Part shown: in pieces, positions 11,768 through 22,427 of the stretch | How the letters are laid out: every line of letters begins with the position of its first letter | Position numbering within the stretch: the stretch's first letter is position 1 | Assembly: GCA_000934385.1 (NCBI GenBank) | Contig: KN880447.1 | Coordinates: 62,001-126,000 of the forward strand | Reading direction: 5' to 3' | DNA length: 64,000 nt | From: Cylindrobasidium torrendii FP15055 ss-10 | Lineage: Eukaryota; Basidiomycota; Agaricomycetes; Agaricales; Physalacriaceae | The notes under the pieces: generated by a model | The model's input: only the letters and a program-made list of their open reading frames with translations | Database searches by the model: none | Told to the model about the DNA's origin: nothing | Program-made: the position numbers and the translations under genes

Positions 11768-13640
11768 CTACAACATTACTACCCCGACCCCTCGTCCGGC
11801 TTCCCGGTCCCCTATAGCCTCCATACCTGCCAATGCCGCCGTCCTCCAATTGTACAAGTAGAAATTCAAGTAGCCATCACCCTTACCAAACTATGACAGT
11901 CGATAAGCATGAAGATTTCTCTGGGAGATAGTACACACCTTCAGGTCCGACAAAAATTCAACATTGTCCATCAGGGTGAGCGCGTTGAAGACATCGAAAC
12001 GCGCCTTATCTGCTACAATAAGGGCATCGCCCATGAGGACCTTGAGATGTTGCTTGTATTCTTCTTTGCTCTTCTCCCATGAGGCTGAGCTGGCATAGTA
12101 GTAGAGGTATGCTGCTTCCAAAACCGGGTATTCAGTGTTCCCAATGACTGTCGACGGCAGCGAGTAGAACGAGAAGAAGTCGGTTATTTTGTGCGTCTCG
12201 GGGTCCTCTGCAACGTATGTCCATGTCACTTGGCCCTCTCGTCGCCCATGCACAACATCCCCCGTCCCCCGCCCACTGAGGAACTGATGCTTCACCTCGT
12301 CGAGATTGAAATGTGGAATCATGTCAAACCGAGTCATGTATTGCGCAAAGAGGTTAGCTACGCCCTCGACATCGCGCTCCTCCATCTCGCGTATAGGGAG
12401 TGTTAACGCGTCTGGAAGCTTGTTGGTGCGAATCATCCGTGCGAGTGTCGTCGTGCGTGGGACAAAGGAAAAACGGATGGAGACTAATTTTGAGGTATTG
12501 AGAGGCCTATGGTTATATCGACAGACAGAAACTGGTGTGGGAACGACGGTTCCGGCGGTGTAGATGGCCTGGAAGATCCCCTCCAAGTGTACACGACGAG
12601 TGACCTCTTTGATCAACATGGGCGCGAGTCGTTTGGATCGGAGCTTCTTGTGCACACAAAGGTAGTTGATCTCGCAAGACACAAATACACTAGAAATTAT
12701 GGTTAATATCATCGTGCCCTGAACAGACATAGACGTGCGTACTTTTTGCGCACTCGTATTGTCAGAGGTACACCAGCAATGAAGCCAACGAGTTTCTTAT
12801 TGGACTTCACACGGACACCAACGTGCCATTCCTTGAAGTAGCCTGGAGGTGCAAGAGCCCATCGAAGGAAATCCGCCGTATATTGGAAGCGGAAGGAGGC
12901 GTCATGGTCTTCGACATAGTGGAGAGAAAGCAAATCGTAGACTTCCTTAAGCTGGAAAAGGATTAGAACACCAAGCATACTATGAAGGGATGATGATGAC
13001 TTACTTGGTTGGGATCGTTTATATCGATAGTAGACCACTCAAAGTCTTTGGGTAATGTGTATCCTTCCTGTTGGACCTGGTCTCGTGGAACCGGTGGTTC
13101 GATGTATCCATCATCGATTGGAGGACCCTCGCCTGTAAGTATGAGTCTAGGGTCCAATGATTTAGATAGAACTTTACCTAGCTGCGGGACAGGTTGTGTC
13201 GACCAGAACTATGGGATACTATGAGACGTCGAATCCATCGCGAGCGATATGTAGCGCACCTTGTGTTCACCCATATCCTTGAGATTATGGCCGCCTAACC
13301 CAGCCTTGCCCCTCACCACATCCATAATCTTCATCGTTTCAAGCGCCTGACGAATCTCTGCAGCATTCGCGTTCTGCGCTTCCTCGTCGCCGCGCGCCCG
13401 AACCTCTCCCAGAACCTGGCTAACAAGCTCATCTGGAATTTCCTCCTTGCTTCCTTTCAAGGCGCTGAGCATGCGCGCGGCCTTGGATTTCTTCTTCTTT
13501 TTCTTGTTCTTCTTACCAGAAGAAGATTGCTGCTGCTGTTGCTGCTCTTCCTCTTCCTCGTCCTCATCCTCGCTACCAGACTCATGTTCTTCGCGTTCGC
13601 GCTCCGCGTTCTCTGGGTTAATTGTCGCTGGAGACGCCAT
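11768..13640 (-). CDS. NMT1: Glycylpeptide N-tetradecanoyltransferase (N-myristoyltransferase)
   Basis: Transfers myristate from myristoyl-CoA to N-terminal glycine of target proteins in the cytosol. The N-terminal exon has a Glu run, a Gln run and a Lys run (ribosome-association type region). FWSTQPVPQL, the first conserved core motif, is spliced in next. Then come LYSLHYVED-like LLSLHYVEDHDASFRF, the signature EINYLCVHKKLRSKR, TAGTVVPTPV, and YRYNHR-like CRYNHRPLN. The last exon, FGKGDGYLNFYLYNW, ends GVGVVML, matching the C-terminal leucine whose carboxylate is the catalytic base in this family. The last exon has a slightly extended loop (TAALAGMEAIGDREAG). About six introns, length near 530 residues. 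Start chosen at MASPAT because no ATG precedes it in frame. Confidence 0.96.
13490..13610 (-). repeat. Low-complexity coding tract (Glu/Gln/Ser/Lys runs) in NMT1
   Basis: Imperfect trinucleotide runs encode, in gene order, an acidic EDEDEEEEE stretch, six glutamines, three serines and a KKNKKKKKK tract. The glutamine part is (CAG/CAA)n, so repeat-length variation between strains is possible. Confidence 0.85.
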
Positions 13641-14097
13641 GAGAGTGGAATTGTAGATAGCCCACGCGTCATCAACATCACTGATCGTATGAGAATGATG
13701 GTCAATTGACAATTGATCTGTATTATTCGGCCAATTCTTATCTGTCCTTATACAGTGTTAACAACGAATCCGAGGCGCATGTACCGACGTCGCGGCGAAA
13801 TCGCTGCGCGTCACCCGGAGAGAAGGAGCTCCATCCGTCAGCGGCCCGGGTCGTTGTTGGTCGGTGCAATCGGACATGTACGCCAGTTGCCAGTTGGGGG
13901 TGTCGCCGCGGGGAGTCCACCTTGGCCAGGTCGCAGGACTGTGTATCGCACCATGCTGCACAGAGGGCCTACTACATTTCTACTGTATTACCTTCCCTAC
14001 GTGCACATAGAGCGGAGTACGAAGGGTTTCCCTACAATGCCGCGCATTGATTGTCAATGCACTCAGAGTCAACGAGCTGCACTTGTCTCCCGACGGT

Positions 14098-14511
14098 TCA
14101 TGTCATTGCTAGGTCTTCCCAGGTCTTCCAAGCTTCAAGAGCACGGTCAAACCGTAAAACGGCATTCATAGACAAGGTCCGCCTATTCAAATGGTTTACG
14201 ACAACGCCTCCTAAGGACAAGGCCAAGATGGTCAAGGACGTAACAATGCTGGCATCAAGCTGGCATGCACATGTGCAATAGGATGTGCAATGTTCTCGAG
14301 TACGAGGATATGCTCTGGCAGGCAAACCACCCAGGGTGGGCCCGGTGGGGAATCCGTCTGAGGCCCTAGGCATAGGAAAGTCGTCCTCCGCCGTTACGCA
14401 TCCCTGTTCTTCATACGCGGCATCGGCTATTGCGACAATGAATTGACAACGCTCCAAATCGTTCAATTTTATCCGGATGTGCTCGACCGGTATTTTGGCA
14501 ATGTCCCGCAT
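14098..14511 (-). CDS. Possible small unrecognised gene
   Basis: An ATG-initiated frame of 137 codons. The first 60 residues look protein-like (charged, with IRIKLNDLERCQFIVAIADAAYEEQG), while the rest includes a hydrophobic stretch (SIVTSLTILALSLGGVVV) that may be a membrane helix or may be an intron read through. No homologue is recognised, and the flanking DNA gives no support. It is listed only because it is the best coding candidate in a long empty interval. Confidence 0.2.
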   Translation of the reverse strand: MRDIAKIPVEHIRIKLNDLERCQFIVAIADAAYEEQGCVTAEDDFPMPRASDGFPTGPTLGGLPARAYPRTREHCTSYCTCACQLDASIVTSLTILALSLGGVVVNHLNRRTLSMNAVLRFDRALEAWKTWEDLAMT

Positions 14512-15213
14512 AGTCTCTCCTGCTCAGTCGTTCGTCGTTTGTCGGTCAGGTGTGCGAACTTGACCCCGGAGCTTAGTGGCGGCATTGTCCCGTTCTGAAA
14601 CCCTCCGCCTCGGCATTTGCAACTTTCAGAAAGCGTATATGCGGTGTGTTGTATCACAGCCTGTTGCCAATGAGCCCGTTGTGGTTTTATTCTCGTATAT
14701 ACCTAGCTTTTGATTGCAATTGAGGCGTCGGTAAGATGGAGTGGATAATGGCCTAGGCCGGGGCCCCCGAATTGGCAAGTAATGGAATGTGGGCCTCAGC
14801 GTTAGATTTGCCTTGGACTAGAGCGAGTGGCTCACATACCAGTATAGTAGTGGTGAACGGGCAACGAGTATCACATCAAGGAAATTCCACTCGCGTATGT
14901 CATTCGGTTCTCGTGCCATTGCACGTGGAACCTCCTGGGATAATAACGGAAGGCAACGGTTCGCCGAGGGCGTCCAAAGAATATGCCCCGCCAACTGCTG
15001 CTCGGCCGACAGGCCAATACGAGCGCTGGAATTGCCATAGGCGCAGCAAGTCGGCAACTGGCTGTTGGCCAGTACTGTCTTTTTTGCTGGTCTTCTCACA
15101 TCGCTCCTGGCATCCTGGAGCCGTATTGAACCTGAAACGAGAGGGAATAGGGTGTTGAGCGCCGGATAATGCGCGATTATTGAGAGGCTAGAGACTACAG
15201 CCGAAGCCCGAAA

Positions 15214-15220
15214 TATAAAA
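15214..15220 (+). promoter_or_regulatory. TATA box of glutamine synthetase
   Basis: TATAAAA lies 100 bases before the start codon. A C-rich pyrimidine stretch (about 15280-15310) runs up to the ATG, as in strongly expressed fungal genes. The spacing fits a TATA box with a short leader. Confidence 0.65.
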
Positions 15221-15313
15221 TGGACCTAGTAAACATCAGTCAACACAACTATCGCATAAATCTGCCCTGACTCGATACGCCCACCCACCACCACCCCCAC
15301 TTCCTCTACGACC

Positions 15314-16593
15314 ATGTCTTCCGGAATCGCCTACCGCAACGATCTCCTCGGCCCCTTCCTCGCGCTCCCCCAGGGCGAGAAGATCCAAGCAGAGTGTACG
15401 TCCCGGTTCTCACTTATCTGCTTCTCAAATATCTAATCTACCTGCAGACGTCTGGATCGACGGCGACAGTGGTCTCCGCTCCAAAACAACAGTACGCCCA
15501 ATAATCTGCGCAAGTTGGCCGCCCTTATTCACTTTGTGTAGACTGTCTCCAAGAAGGTCACCGACATCGGCTCGCTCCGTATCTGGGACTTCGACGGCTC
15601 GTCGACGAACCAGGCCCCGGGCGGCGACTCCGATGTCTACCTCCGTCCCGCCGCCATCTTCAAGGATCCGTTCCGCGGCGGCGACAACATTCTTGTTATG
15701 GCGGAGACATACAACAACGACGGCACACCCAACCGAACCAACTTCCGTCACCATGCCAAGAAGGTGATGGACGAGGCGAAGGACGTTATTCCCTGGTTCG
15801 GTATCGAGCAAGAGTACACTCTTTTCGACGTCGACGGTCGTCCATATGGCTGGCCCAAGGGTGGCTTCCCTGGACCGCAGGGCCCCTATTACTGTGGTGC
15901 TGGTGCGTGCTCATTCAATTCCCCCCCTCGAGGATAATCCAACTCATATGCTTTGAAGGTACTGGCAAGGTTTTCGCTCGTGACGTTATCGAGGCACACT
16001 ACCGTGCATGCCTGTACGCCGGCGTCAACATTTCCGGCGTCAACGCCGAGGTCATGCCTTCTCAGTGGGAGTACCAAGTAGGCCCGTGTGAGGGTATCTC
16101 CATGGGCGACCACCTCTGGATGTCCCGCTACCTCCTTGAGCGCATCACCGAACAGTGGGGCATCAAGGTCTCCTTCCACCCCAAGCCGCTCGCCGGCGAA
16201 TGGAATGGCGCGGGATGCCACACCAACTACTCCACCAAGGCGATGCGCGAGCCTGGAGGCATGCAACACATCGAGGATGCTATCGAGAAACTGAGCAAGA
16301 AGCACAACGAGCATATCGCCGTCTACGGTGAGGACAACGAGCTCCGCCTCACAGGACGCCATGAAACCGGCCACATTGGCTCCTTCTCCTCCGGCGTTGC
16401 TAACCGTGGCGCATCCATCCGTGTACCACGTCATGTCGCCGCGCAAGGCTATGGCTACCTTGAGGATCGCCGCCCCGCCTCCAACATCGGTTAGTGATTT
16501 CATTCGGTGGATTTGCTTGTTGTCTAATCTTCTTTGGTAGACCCGTACCGTGTTACGGCTCGCATCGTGGAGACCACCGTTCTCGACAAATAG
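15314..16593 (+). CDS. GLN1: Glutamine synthetase, eukaryotic type II
   Basis: Makes glutamine from glutamate, ammonia and ATP in the cytosol and is the main entry of ammonium into metabolism. Five exons give about 355 residues, the normal length. Visible motifs: the signature [32 protein letters not shown] with metal-binding Glu residues, [20 protein letters not shown], the ATP-binding [38 protein letters not shown], and the end [17 protein letters not shown]. All four introns (in codons at about 15396, 15493, 15903 and 16492) have clean GT/AG borders and keep the frame. The third and fourth introns interrupt GAG-TGK and SNI-DPY. Catalytic residues appear intact. Confidence 0.98.
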
Positions 16594-16929
16594 ACAAACT
16601 GTATCTTATGTGTAGAATATCTAGCGTTTCTTGGTGTAAAAGGTCTAGCAGGATGTTTGAGAGGTAATCGTAATCATGTTTTTCACCATCTGGACCTGGG
16701 CCGTTATACAAGATTGCATGAACTAGATTCGAGGCAGCGCCGAGACTGCGCTCTCACATAGGACGCCCTACTTCAACCCCACTTCGACTGGAACGATAAG
16801 AGAGCATTGCATTGATGGTCATGCGACTACAATTGTGTTCATATGTCGATAACCGTACTCTATGCACTCATATAGAAGGCTTCTACTTATCTCTGAGAGC
16901 ATCCGTTTTCATAGGCATCTGACTAGGAG
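16594..16929. other. Spacer between convergent GLN1 and OGG1
   Basis: 336 bases holding the two 3' ends. Nothing else seen. Confidence 0.6.
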
Positions 16930-18360
16930 TTATCGTCGGCGTTGCTTCACACGGTCTGCAAGACTTCCAGCTGAGGAATCTGTTTGTCGGACATCTTCGG
17001 CCTCATCTGATTTCCTTTTCCTCGAGAGAGCTGGAGTGCTAGGAGGTGTGGGCAAGATTCGTTCACTCTTGGCTTTTGGAACGCCGCTCTTCGGTTTTGG
17101 GGGTGAACTCTGACCGCGTAATAGCGCAGGAGCAGACGCAGAAGCCGCAGAGGAAACATCTGCCAAGCCGTACGCAGCAAACGCTTTGAGTTCCGAGGTG
17201 AAGAGGACCTGCGGGGAGCATTGAGTGAGTGGTCAAAGAAGGGGTATCGCGACTCACTGAGTGAGCCCAGCCGGCATACTTCCCCCAGATGCTAACAAAT
17301 TTTTCGTTAATCTCGTCATATAATTTGGGGTTCATTGTTGTTTTGCCTTTCGCATTGCCGCCTTTCATTCCGTAGTGCTTCACAGCGATTTGATGGACGT
17401 GAGTATCGACGGGTATGACCTCTTTCTGCAGCAGGGTTTTAACTTCGGCCACCTAGTACCGTGCTGATAGTTTGTACTTGCCTTATCCATGCTCATTAAC
17501 AGAACGCAGTCTGCCACTTTACGTCCGACGCCCATGAACTGGACTAACTCATTTCTTGCTTCAGCTGTGGGTAGTGCGCGGATGGTTTCAAGCCAATGCT
17601 CTGCAGGCTCCCGGCCGTCCGGGTAATTAGGCTTTGTATTATGGGCGTCCACAAGCATTTTCGACGTCTTTTGAATGAAGTCTGCGCGGTATCCAAAACC
17701 CAGTCCACGAAGCGTCGTACTTGTCGAGGTTGCAGATAACGCTGAGGGTGGTGGAAATGGATGATATTCGATGACTTCGGTGCTGTTTGGTACAGGACTA
17801 GGTGCCGAGAGGAGGGGTGGGGAGAAGTACGTGCACAGGTTCTGCACCATTTTTGTGATACGAGATATGTTGTTATTCGATGAGCATATGAAGCTGAGAG
17901 CAGTCAGTCAGTCGGCATAGGACATTCCAAGGAATTGAACACACGAAATAAGGTTCTCCCAAGGATCCTGTCTCAGCATTCTGATTCCTATGAAGCGCTC
18001 CTTGAGGTTATCGAAGACTTTGTCACGAGCAGCCCACTCGACGTAGAGTTTTGACAAGTCGATGTCCAATTGAAAGTAATTATTCACCCAGACAAGGGTC
18101 TCTGCTTCCCGTAATGCACGTTGTTCATCGTTTTCTGAGGCTAGAGGAGTCACAGTTCGATAGTATAGAGTGGTTGGAGATTGCCTCAGGCAGACAAGAC
18201 GGTCGCGAAGACAAAGACGGTATTCATAGTCCTCTGGAGTCTTTATGTCGTTTCCCAGGTGATAACGCGACCAACGAAATGATTGTCCGCATTGTAGAAC
18301 AGCGGCTAGAGAGAGCTGAGTGAGCGGCAGTGGAAGAGCACTAAATGCAGTGAGCGACAT
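16930..18360 (-). CDS. OGG1: 8-oxoguanine DNA glycosylase/AP lyase
   Basis: Removes 8-oxoguanine opposite cytosine in base-excision repair, in nucleus and probably mitochondria. The N-terminal domain is seen as LAAVLQCGQSFRW. The conserved CSSNNNISRITKMVQNLC is rebuilt across the intron at about 17933-17885. Then follow GLGFGYRADFI, the helix-hairpin-helix FMGVGRKVADCVLLMSMDK with the catalytic lysine, and, after another intron, EVIPVDTHVHQIA with the catalytic aspartate. The C-terminal part of the glycosylase (INEKFVSIWGKYAGWAHSVLF) leads to a basic tail with PKPKSGVPK and RKRK, which may act as a nuclear signal. The start is chosen at MSLTAFSAL. It diverges from NPR2 with only 117 bases between the start codons. 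Confidence 0.97.
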
Positions 18361-18477
18361 GTTGGTCAAAGACCAAATCCAAATTCGATCGAACAGTGAC
18401 CAACGCATGACCGTGACTGAACTTGAGCTTGACCCGCGGCTATTTAGCGCAGTGCAAGTAGTGAGAAAAGTGAGAAT
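18361..18477. promoter_or_regulatory. Bidirectional promoter region OGG1/NPR2
   Basis: 117 bases separate the start codons of OGG1 (minus) and NPR2 (plus), so both promoters must overlap here or extend into the genes. No TATA box is visible. Confidence 0.6.
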
Positions 18478-20571
18478 ATGCCCGCCGACGGTGACTCTTT
18501 CCTTCCTAGAATTCTTTCTGTCTTCTATGCCGTATTTGACAACACCCATGGCCCGAAGATAGTCTACCAAGTTCCGGAGGGCCTCATCGCTGTTCCTTCT
18601 GCCAGCACCCACGCCCTCCCATCAGTCCCTCCAACTCCTCTATCAGAGGCGCCCCAGCGCCTGGCTTCGCGAAACTCGAGCACATCACTCGCGTCTCCGA
18701 CAGACTTTCGCCCAAGCTCACGAATCTTCTCATCATCGTCGAAGCGATCTACAGCAAGTCAGGCCCTGTTCAACTTTAGTGATATCTCGGGATATGTCAT
18801 TCCGCCAAGCGCTTTGTGCGGGCGTCTCATTCTGTGTTCTACTGGGAAGCATCGAGTGATTGGCTTTCCTGTTGAACTGGAGGGGAAATACGAGCGAAAC
18901 TACTTCCGATACAACCTTTGCTTTGTATTTGAACGCGGCGCTGACCTTCGTTGCTACGAGCCTGTAGTTCGAAAGGTCAGCAGAGTCCTCACATCTTGTG
19001 AAGTATGTTGTTTTCCTTTCCTTTTGCCCCTCAGTTAACCATGGGCAGCAAGAATCGCGTTTTCTCTCTTCCCCAAAGACCTCGCCAGAATTGCATGGGA
19101 TCCTTGAACAACTTTACGAAGAGCTCAACTCGTACTCCGAGACCTCGATACCCATCGACCAGTTCAACTCCATCGAACTCAAGATCTTCCCGTTCTACCC
19201 AAATCCTCCTGCGGTCAAGGATTGGATGGTTCCAGTGGCTCTCATCAACGTCTCTAAACAGATCGAAGATAATTGGGATCTGACCATGGTCAAGGTATGT
19301 AGCATGGTGATCCCCAGAGCTTTCATCTATAAGTGCTAGTGCTTGTAGGTTCTCGCTCACATTGATGGTGTTAACCACGTGAGCCGAATCGCCAAACTGG
19401 CAGAAGTTGACATTCACTATGCCCGGAAGGCCATCGCGCATCTTCTGTAAGCTTCCAGCGTCCTATATCTTGCATAGTCGCCTAATCTTGATGTTCCCAG
19501 GTACTACCAGGTTATAATGACCATCGACATCTTCCAATACTCCAACATGTATACCCTCAGCAAGAGCATACAATGGCTTGCCGACCAGTCTCATGTCAAA
19601 AAAGAATGCGGGCCCTATGTGACAAACCGGGGCAGAAATGTCCCCGACTGGCCTAAGTTACTACACCTCTACTCTCGCATGAAGCCTGGACGCACGGTCT
19701 ACGAGTGGATGGAAAGCTACGACGTCGAAAGCCTCGGAATCGATGTCAGACGGTTTACCAGCTTTGGGGTGATCAAGGTGAGATATCTCTGAATGTTATT
19801 ACCTACGATGCTCATCCCCAGTAGGGATTCTTGCGACGGGTCCACCGCTGGCCACTCTACGCCCCGGAAAAGAACGCAAACACCTTCATTCACACACGCC
19901 AGCGCGTAGGAAGCGCTACCGCTACCACCGTCGTATCGGATGCTGGAGGGTCAAGTAGCCAAGGCCTTCTCCGAGGAAGAGCATCGTACACTATGCCTCT
20001 TAATGCGTTTGTCAGTTCAGAAACAGCGACTAGTCCACCTCCAACGCCCTCTCAGCCAGCGCGAGGACTTCTGGGCACACGTCCTCGTCGAGCCAGTGCC
20101 GCTGAGAAAGTCCTCGAACAAGTCCGCAATCGTCACGACCACCAGCAGTCTATAGTTCACCAACCAACTTCCGAGTCTCCCACTGGTACCACCATCATTC
20201 CTACGATTGTTGCCACTTCGAGCACTCCGCTTGATAACAGTCCATCCTCTAGCAAATTTGGCAGCGTCGAGTCCAGGAGGCACGGATTTCCCGTGCCTCC
20301 GCCTTCGCCTATTATCGGTGGCATGCCAGCACGCCCGAGAGTGTCGCGCTCGCCTTCTGGACCTGCAGTGCACATACAGACAGACAATGCGGGAGCCGCG
20401 CAGCCGCTGTACCCTGACGGCCTACTGCCACTACTAGACGGGAAGCACCATACGGACGAACTATCAGTGCGTTTTGAAGTTGGTTGGCCGGATTTGGAAC
20501 GATGGCTTATTGCGGCTGGGGGAGGCGAAGAGGATGGCCCCTTCGGCTCGATAGTCATGATATTCCAATGA
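18478..20571 (+). CDS. NPR2: Nitrogen permease regulator 2 (NPRL2 family, GATOR1/SEACIT subunit)
   Basis: Part of the vacuolar GATOR1/SEACIT complex that inhibits TORC1 when amino acids are low. The N-terminal longin-like domain begins LSVFYAVFDNTHGPKIVYQVPE and continues in GYVIPPSALCGRLI, IGFPVELEGKYERNYFRYN and LRCYEPVVRKVSRVL. Later exons give IPIDQFNSIELKIFPFYPNPP, DNWDLTMVKVLAHIDGVNHVSRIA, LLYYQVIMTIDIFQYSNMY, and the winged-helix part ending FTSFGVIKGFLRRVHRWPLY. A Ser/Pro/Thr-rich insertion of about 200 residues then separates the core from the last helix (TDELSVRFEVGWPDLERWL). Five introns, all phase-consistent. The insertion is larger than in animals; insertions here are usual in fungi. 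Confidence 0.95.
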
Positions 20572-20780
20572 TGAAGGGTATCGATTCGTTCCCTGCGGCC
20601 CACCTAAAGAGTTGTTCCCAATCATTGCTAGATAATGAGGCTGCGACACAGGTCATTAGAGAAGGAAAGCGGGTGAATAAGTACAGCGGTAACATCGATA
20701 GATCAGTAAGTAAAGGGAATTTATTGCAATTAGCATTCAGCAAATCTGAGCACACAAGAATCGGCCATCCATTTCCCCAA

Positions 20781-22144
20781 TTAAACTTTTTGTTTCTTCA
20801 CACCACGCCGAGTTCTTGTGGTCTGCGCCTTCTCTGCATCCTCTTCAGGAGAAACGTTATCCACAATGTACTGGAGCATGGGCATCGCACAAGCGTAGTT
20901 CATCTTGATTTCAGTAACCTTGGAATGCAAGGCGCTCCTGAATCGGGCAACAGCCTGCGCGGCTTCAGCGGACGCTGGATCTGCTTCGCTGGTTTGCATG
21001 AAGTAGTACGCAAAGATGATCATCCCGACAAGCTCCATAGGCGCAATGGTTCGTTTCTGGGGCATGGGTTGTGGGTTAAGGCTAGCAATGAACCGCACAG
21101 CGCCGCGGAAACGCTTGCGTTCTGCACTCGGGACTTCCGGATTACCAGCTTCTGCAAGCCACTTCCCCAGGATGGCATGGCTGTTTGTGCAGGCCTGTCC
21201 TTGCCTCGCACCGGCGCTTGGAGACCAAGACATGACGGTGCAGGCGGCGTGCGCGATGACACGGAAATCTGCCCCGCGCTTCTTCTCGAAGGGTAGGCCC
21301 TGAACGTCGTCTGATTGTGAAAGTGTCCGGATGAAGGTGTTGCGGTTACCCAGGATTGCTTGAAGCTTTTCACTTTGGTTGAGTGCAACGCCGTTCTGGA
21401 CGCGTGAGAAGATGTCGTGTTCATTGTCGACAGTGAGGTCGGTGTATTCAACACAAACTATCTGGCGGTTTTCGAATTGACGCTTCAGTTTCTTCGGCAA
21501 GATTTCGTTTTTGGGATCGGAAGAGCGAAACCAAAGACGCTTTTTGGACACCGAGTCTATGAAAGGAAGGTTGCCCTCCTGCAATTACGAGTTCAGGCGT
21601 CTCAACAAAGCAATGCAATACGACCTACCATGAAAAGATTGATAGATGTTAGACGTTGCTTCCCGTCAATACACGTCTTCTTCTCGTCGTCGCCAGTGGC
21701 GAACACAATTGGCGGGATATAGTAATTCTTTCTCAAGATGAGATTATCTTGAATCATATTGCATGGGTAGAGACCTTACCCTCATTATCGAATCAATGAG
21801 ATTACTTTGCTTCGCGCTAGTCCACACGATGTCACGCTGGTATTCGGGGTCTAGAATGATCTGTTCTACGCAACGCCAAATGTGAACATATGCGCGCTCG
21901 AGACGAAATTATCAACCTTGAGATATCAGGTCTAGGGAATGACGCGTGAGGGAGCCATTTGGGGCGAGAATAATGGAAATATCAGCGTACTAAAGAGGGA
22001 GGAAGCAGAGTATGTTGTAGCACGGGGAGCCTTCAGCGCGCCTTGAATTTCAAACTCTTCCGCTTCCTCTTCATCTTCTGGGTCTCCCATCAGCTCGTCC
22101 TCTTCGTATGCTGGGTCCGCCTCTTCACGCGTGCGTTTGGCCAT
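20781..22144 (-). CDS. Eukaryotic DUF262-domain protein
   Basis: DUF262 is the ParB-like nucleotide-binding/nuclease domain known from GmrS/GmrD and BREX-linked proteins of bacteria, also found in many fungi with unknown role. The first exon is acidic ([27 protein letters not shown]). Then come [49 protein letters not shown] and the hallmark [13 protein letters not shown], matching the DGQQRLTT motif. After another intron the frame continues with [21 protein letters not shown], and [12 protein letters not shown]. An alpha-helical C-terminal half ends in a basic [10 protein letters not shown] tail. About 390 residues with four exons. It diverges from UBA3 with 283 bases between starts. A nuclear role is suggested only by the basic tail. 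Confidence 0.9.
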
Positions 22145-22427
22145 GGCGGGGGGAGGAGGAGGGCAAGTGCGATCACGATCACTCGGCAGAAGTAGTGAGG
22201 AGCCCGTTCGGCGTTGCAAGCTGGTCGGAAGGCTTGGGATATCGAAAATCAAACAATTATCTGGGCCCAATCCACAAATTACATCTGGACGTTTGACTCA
22301 ACGGAGATGCAAGATGCCCTCCGGATGCCCTTGTGTATCGCTGGACGCGTCTTGTGTGTCAGCGTCACATTCCTCCGCAAGCGTGACGCAGAGTTACAGC
22401 CTCACCCAAGCTCACAAACCTACCATC

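Larger units (their letters stand above)
13641..15313. other. Gene-poor interval between NMT1 and glutamine synthetase, about 1.7 kb
   Basis: No recognisable gene. The right part is the glutamine synthetase promoter. On the minus strand at about 14098-14511 one open frame begins MRDIAKIPVEHIRIKLNDLE and could be the 5' exon of a small unrecognised gene. On the plus strand near 13713-14171 and 14772-15158 are open frames without protein-like composition. No repeat or transposon ends were seen. Confidence 0.5.
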
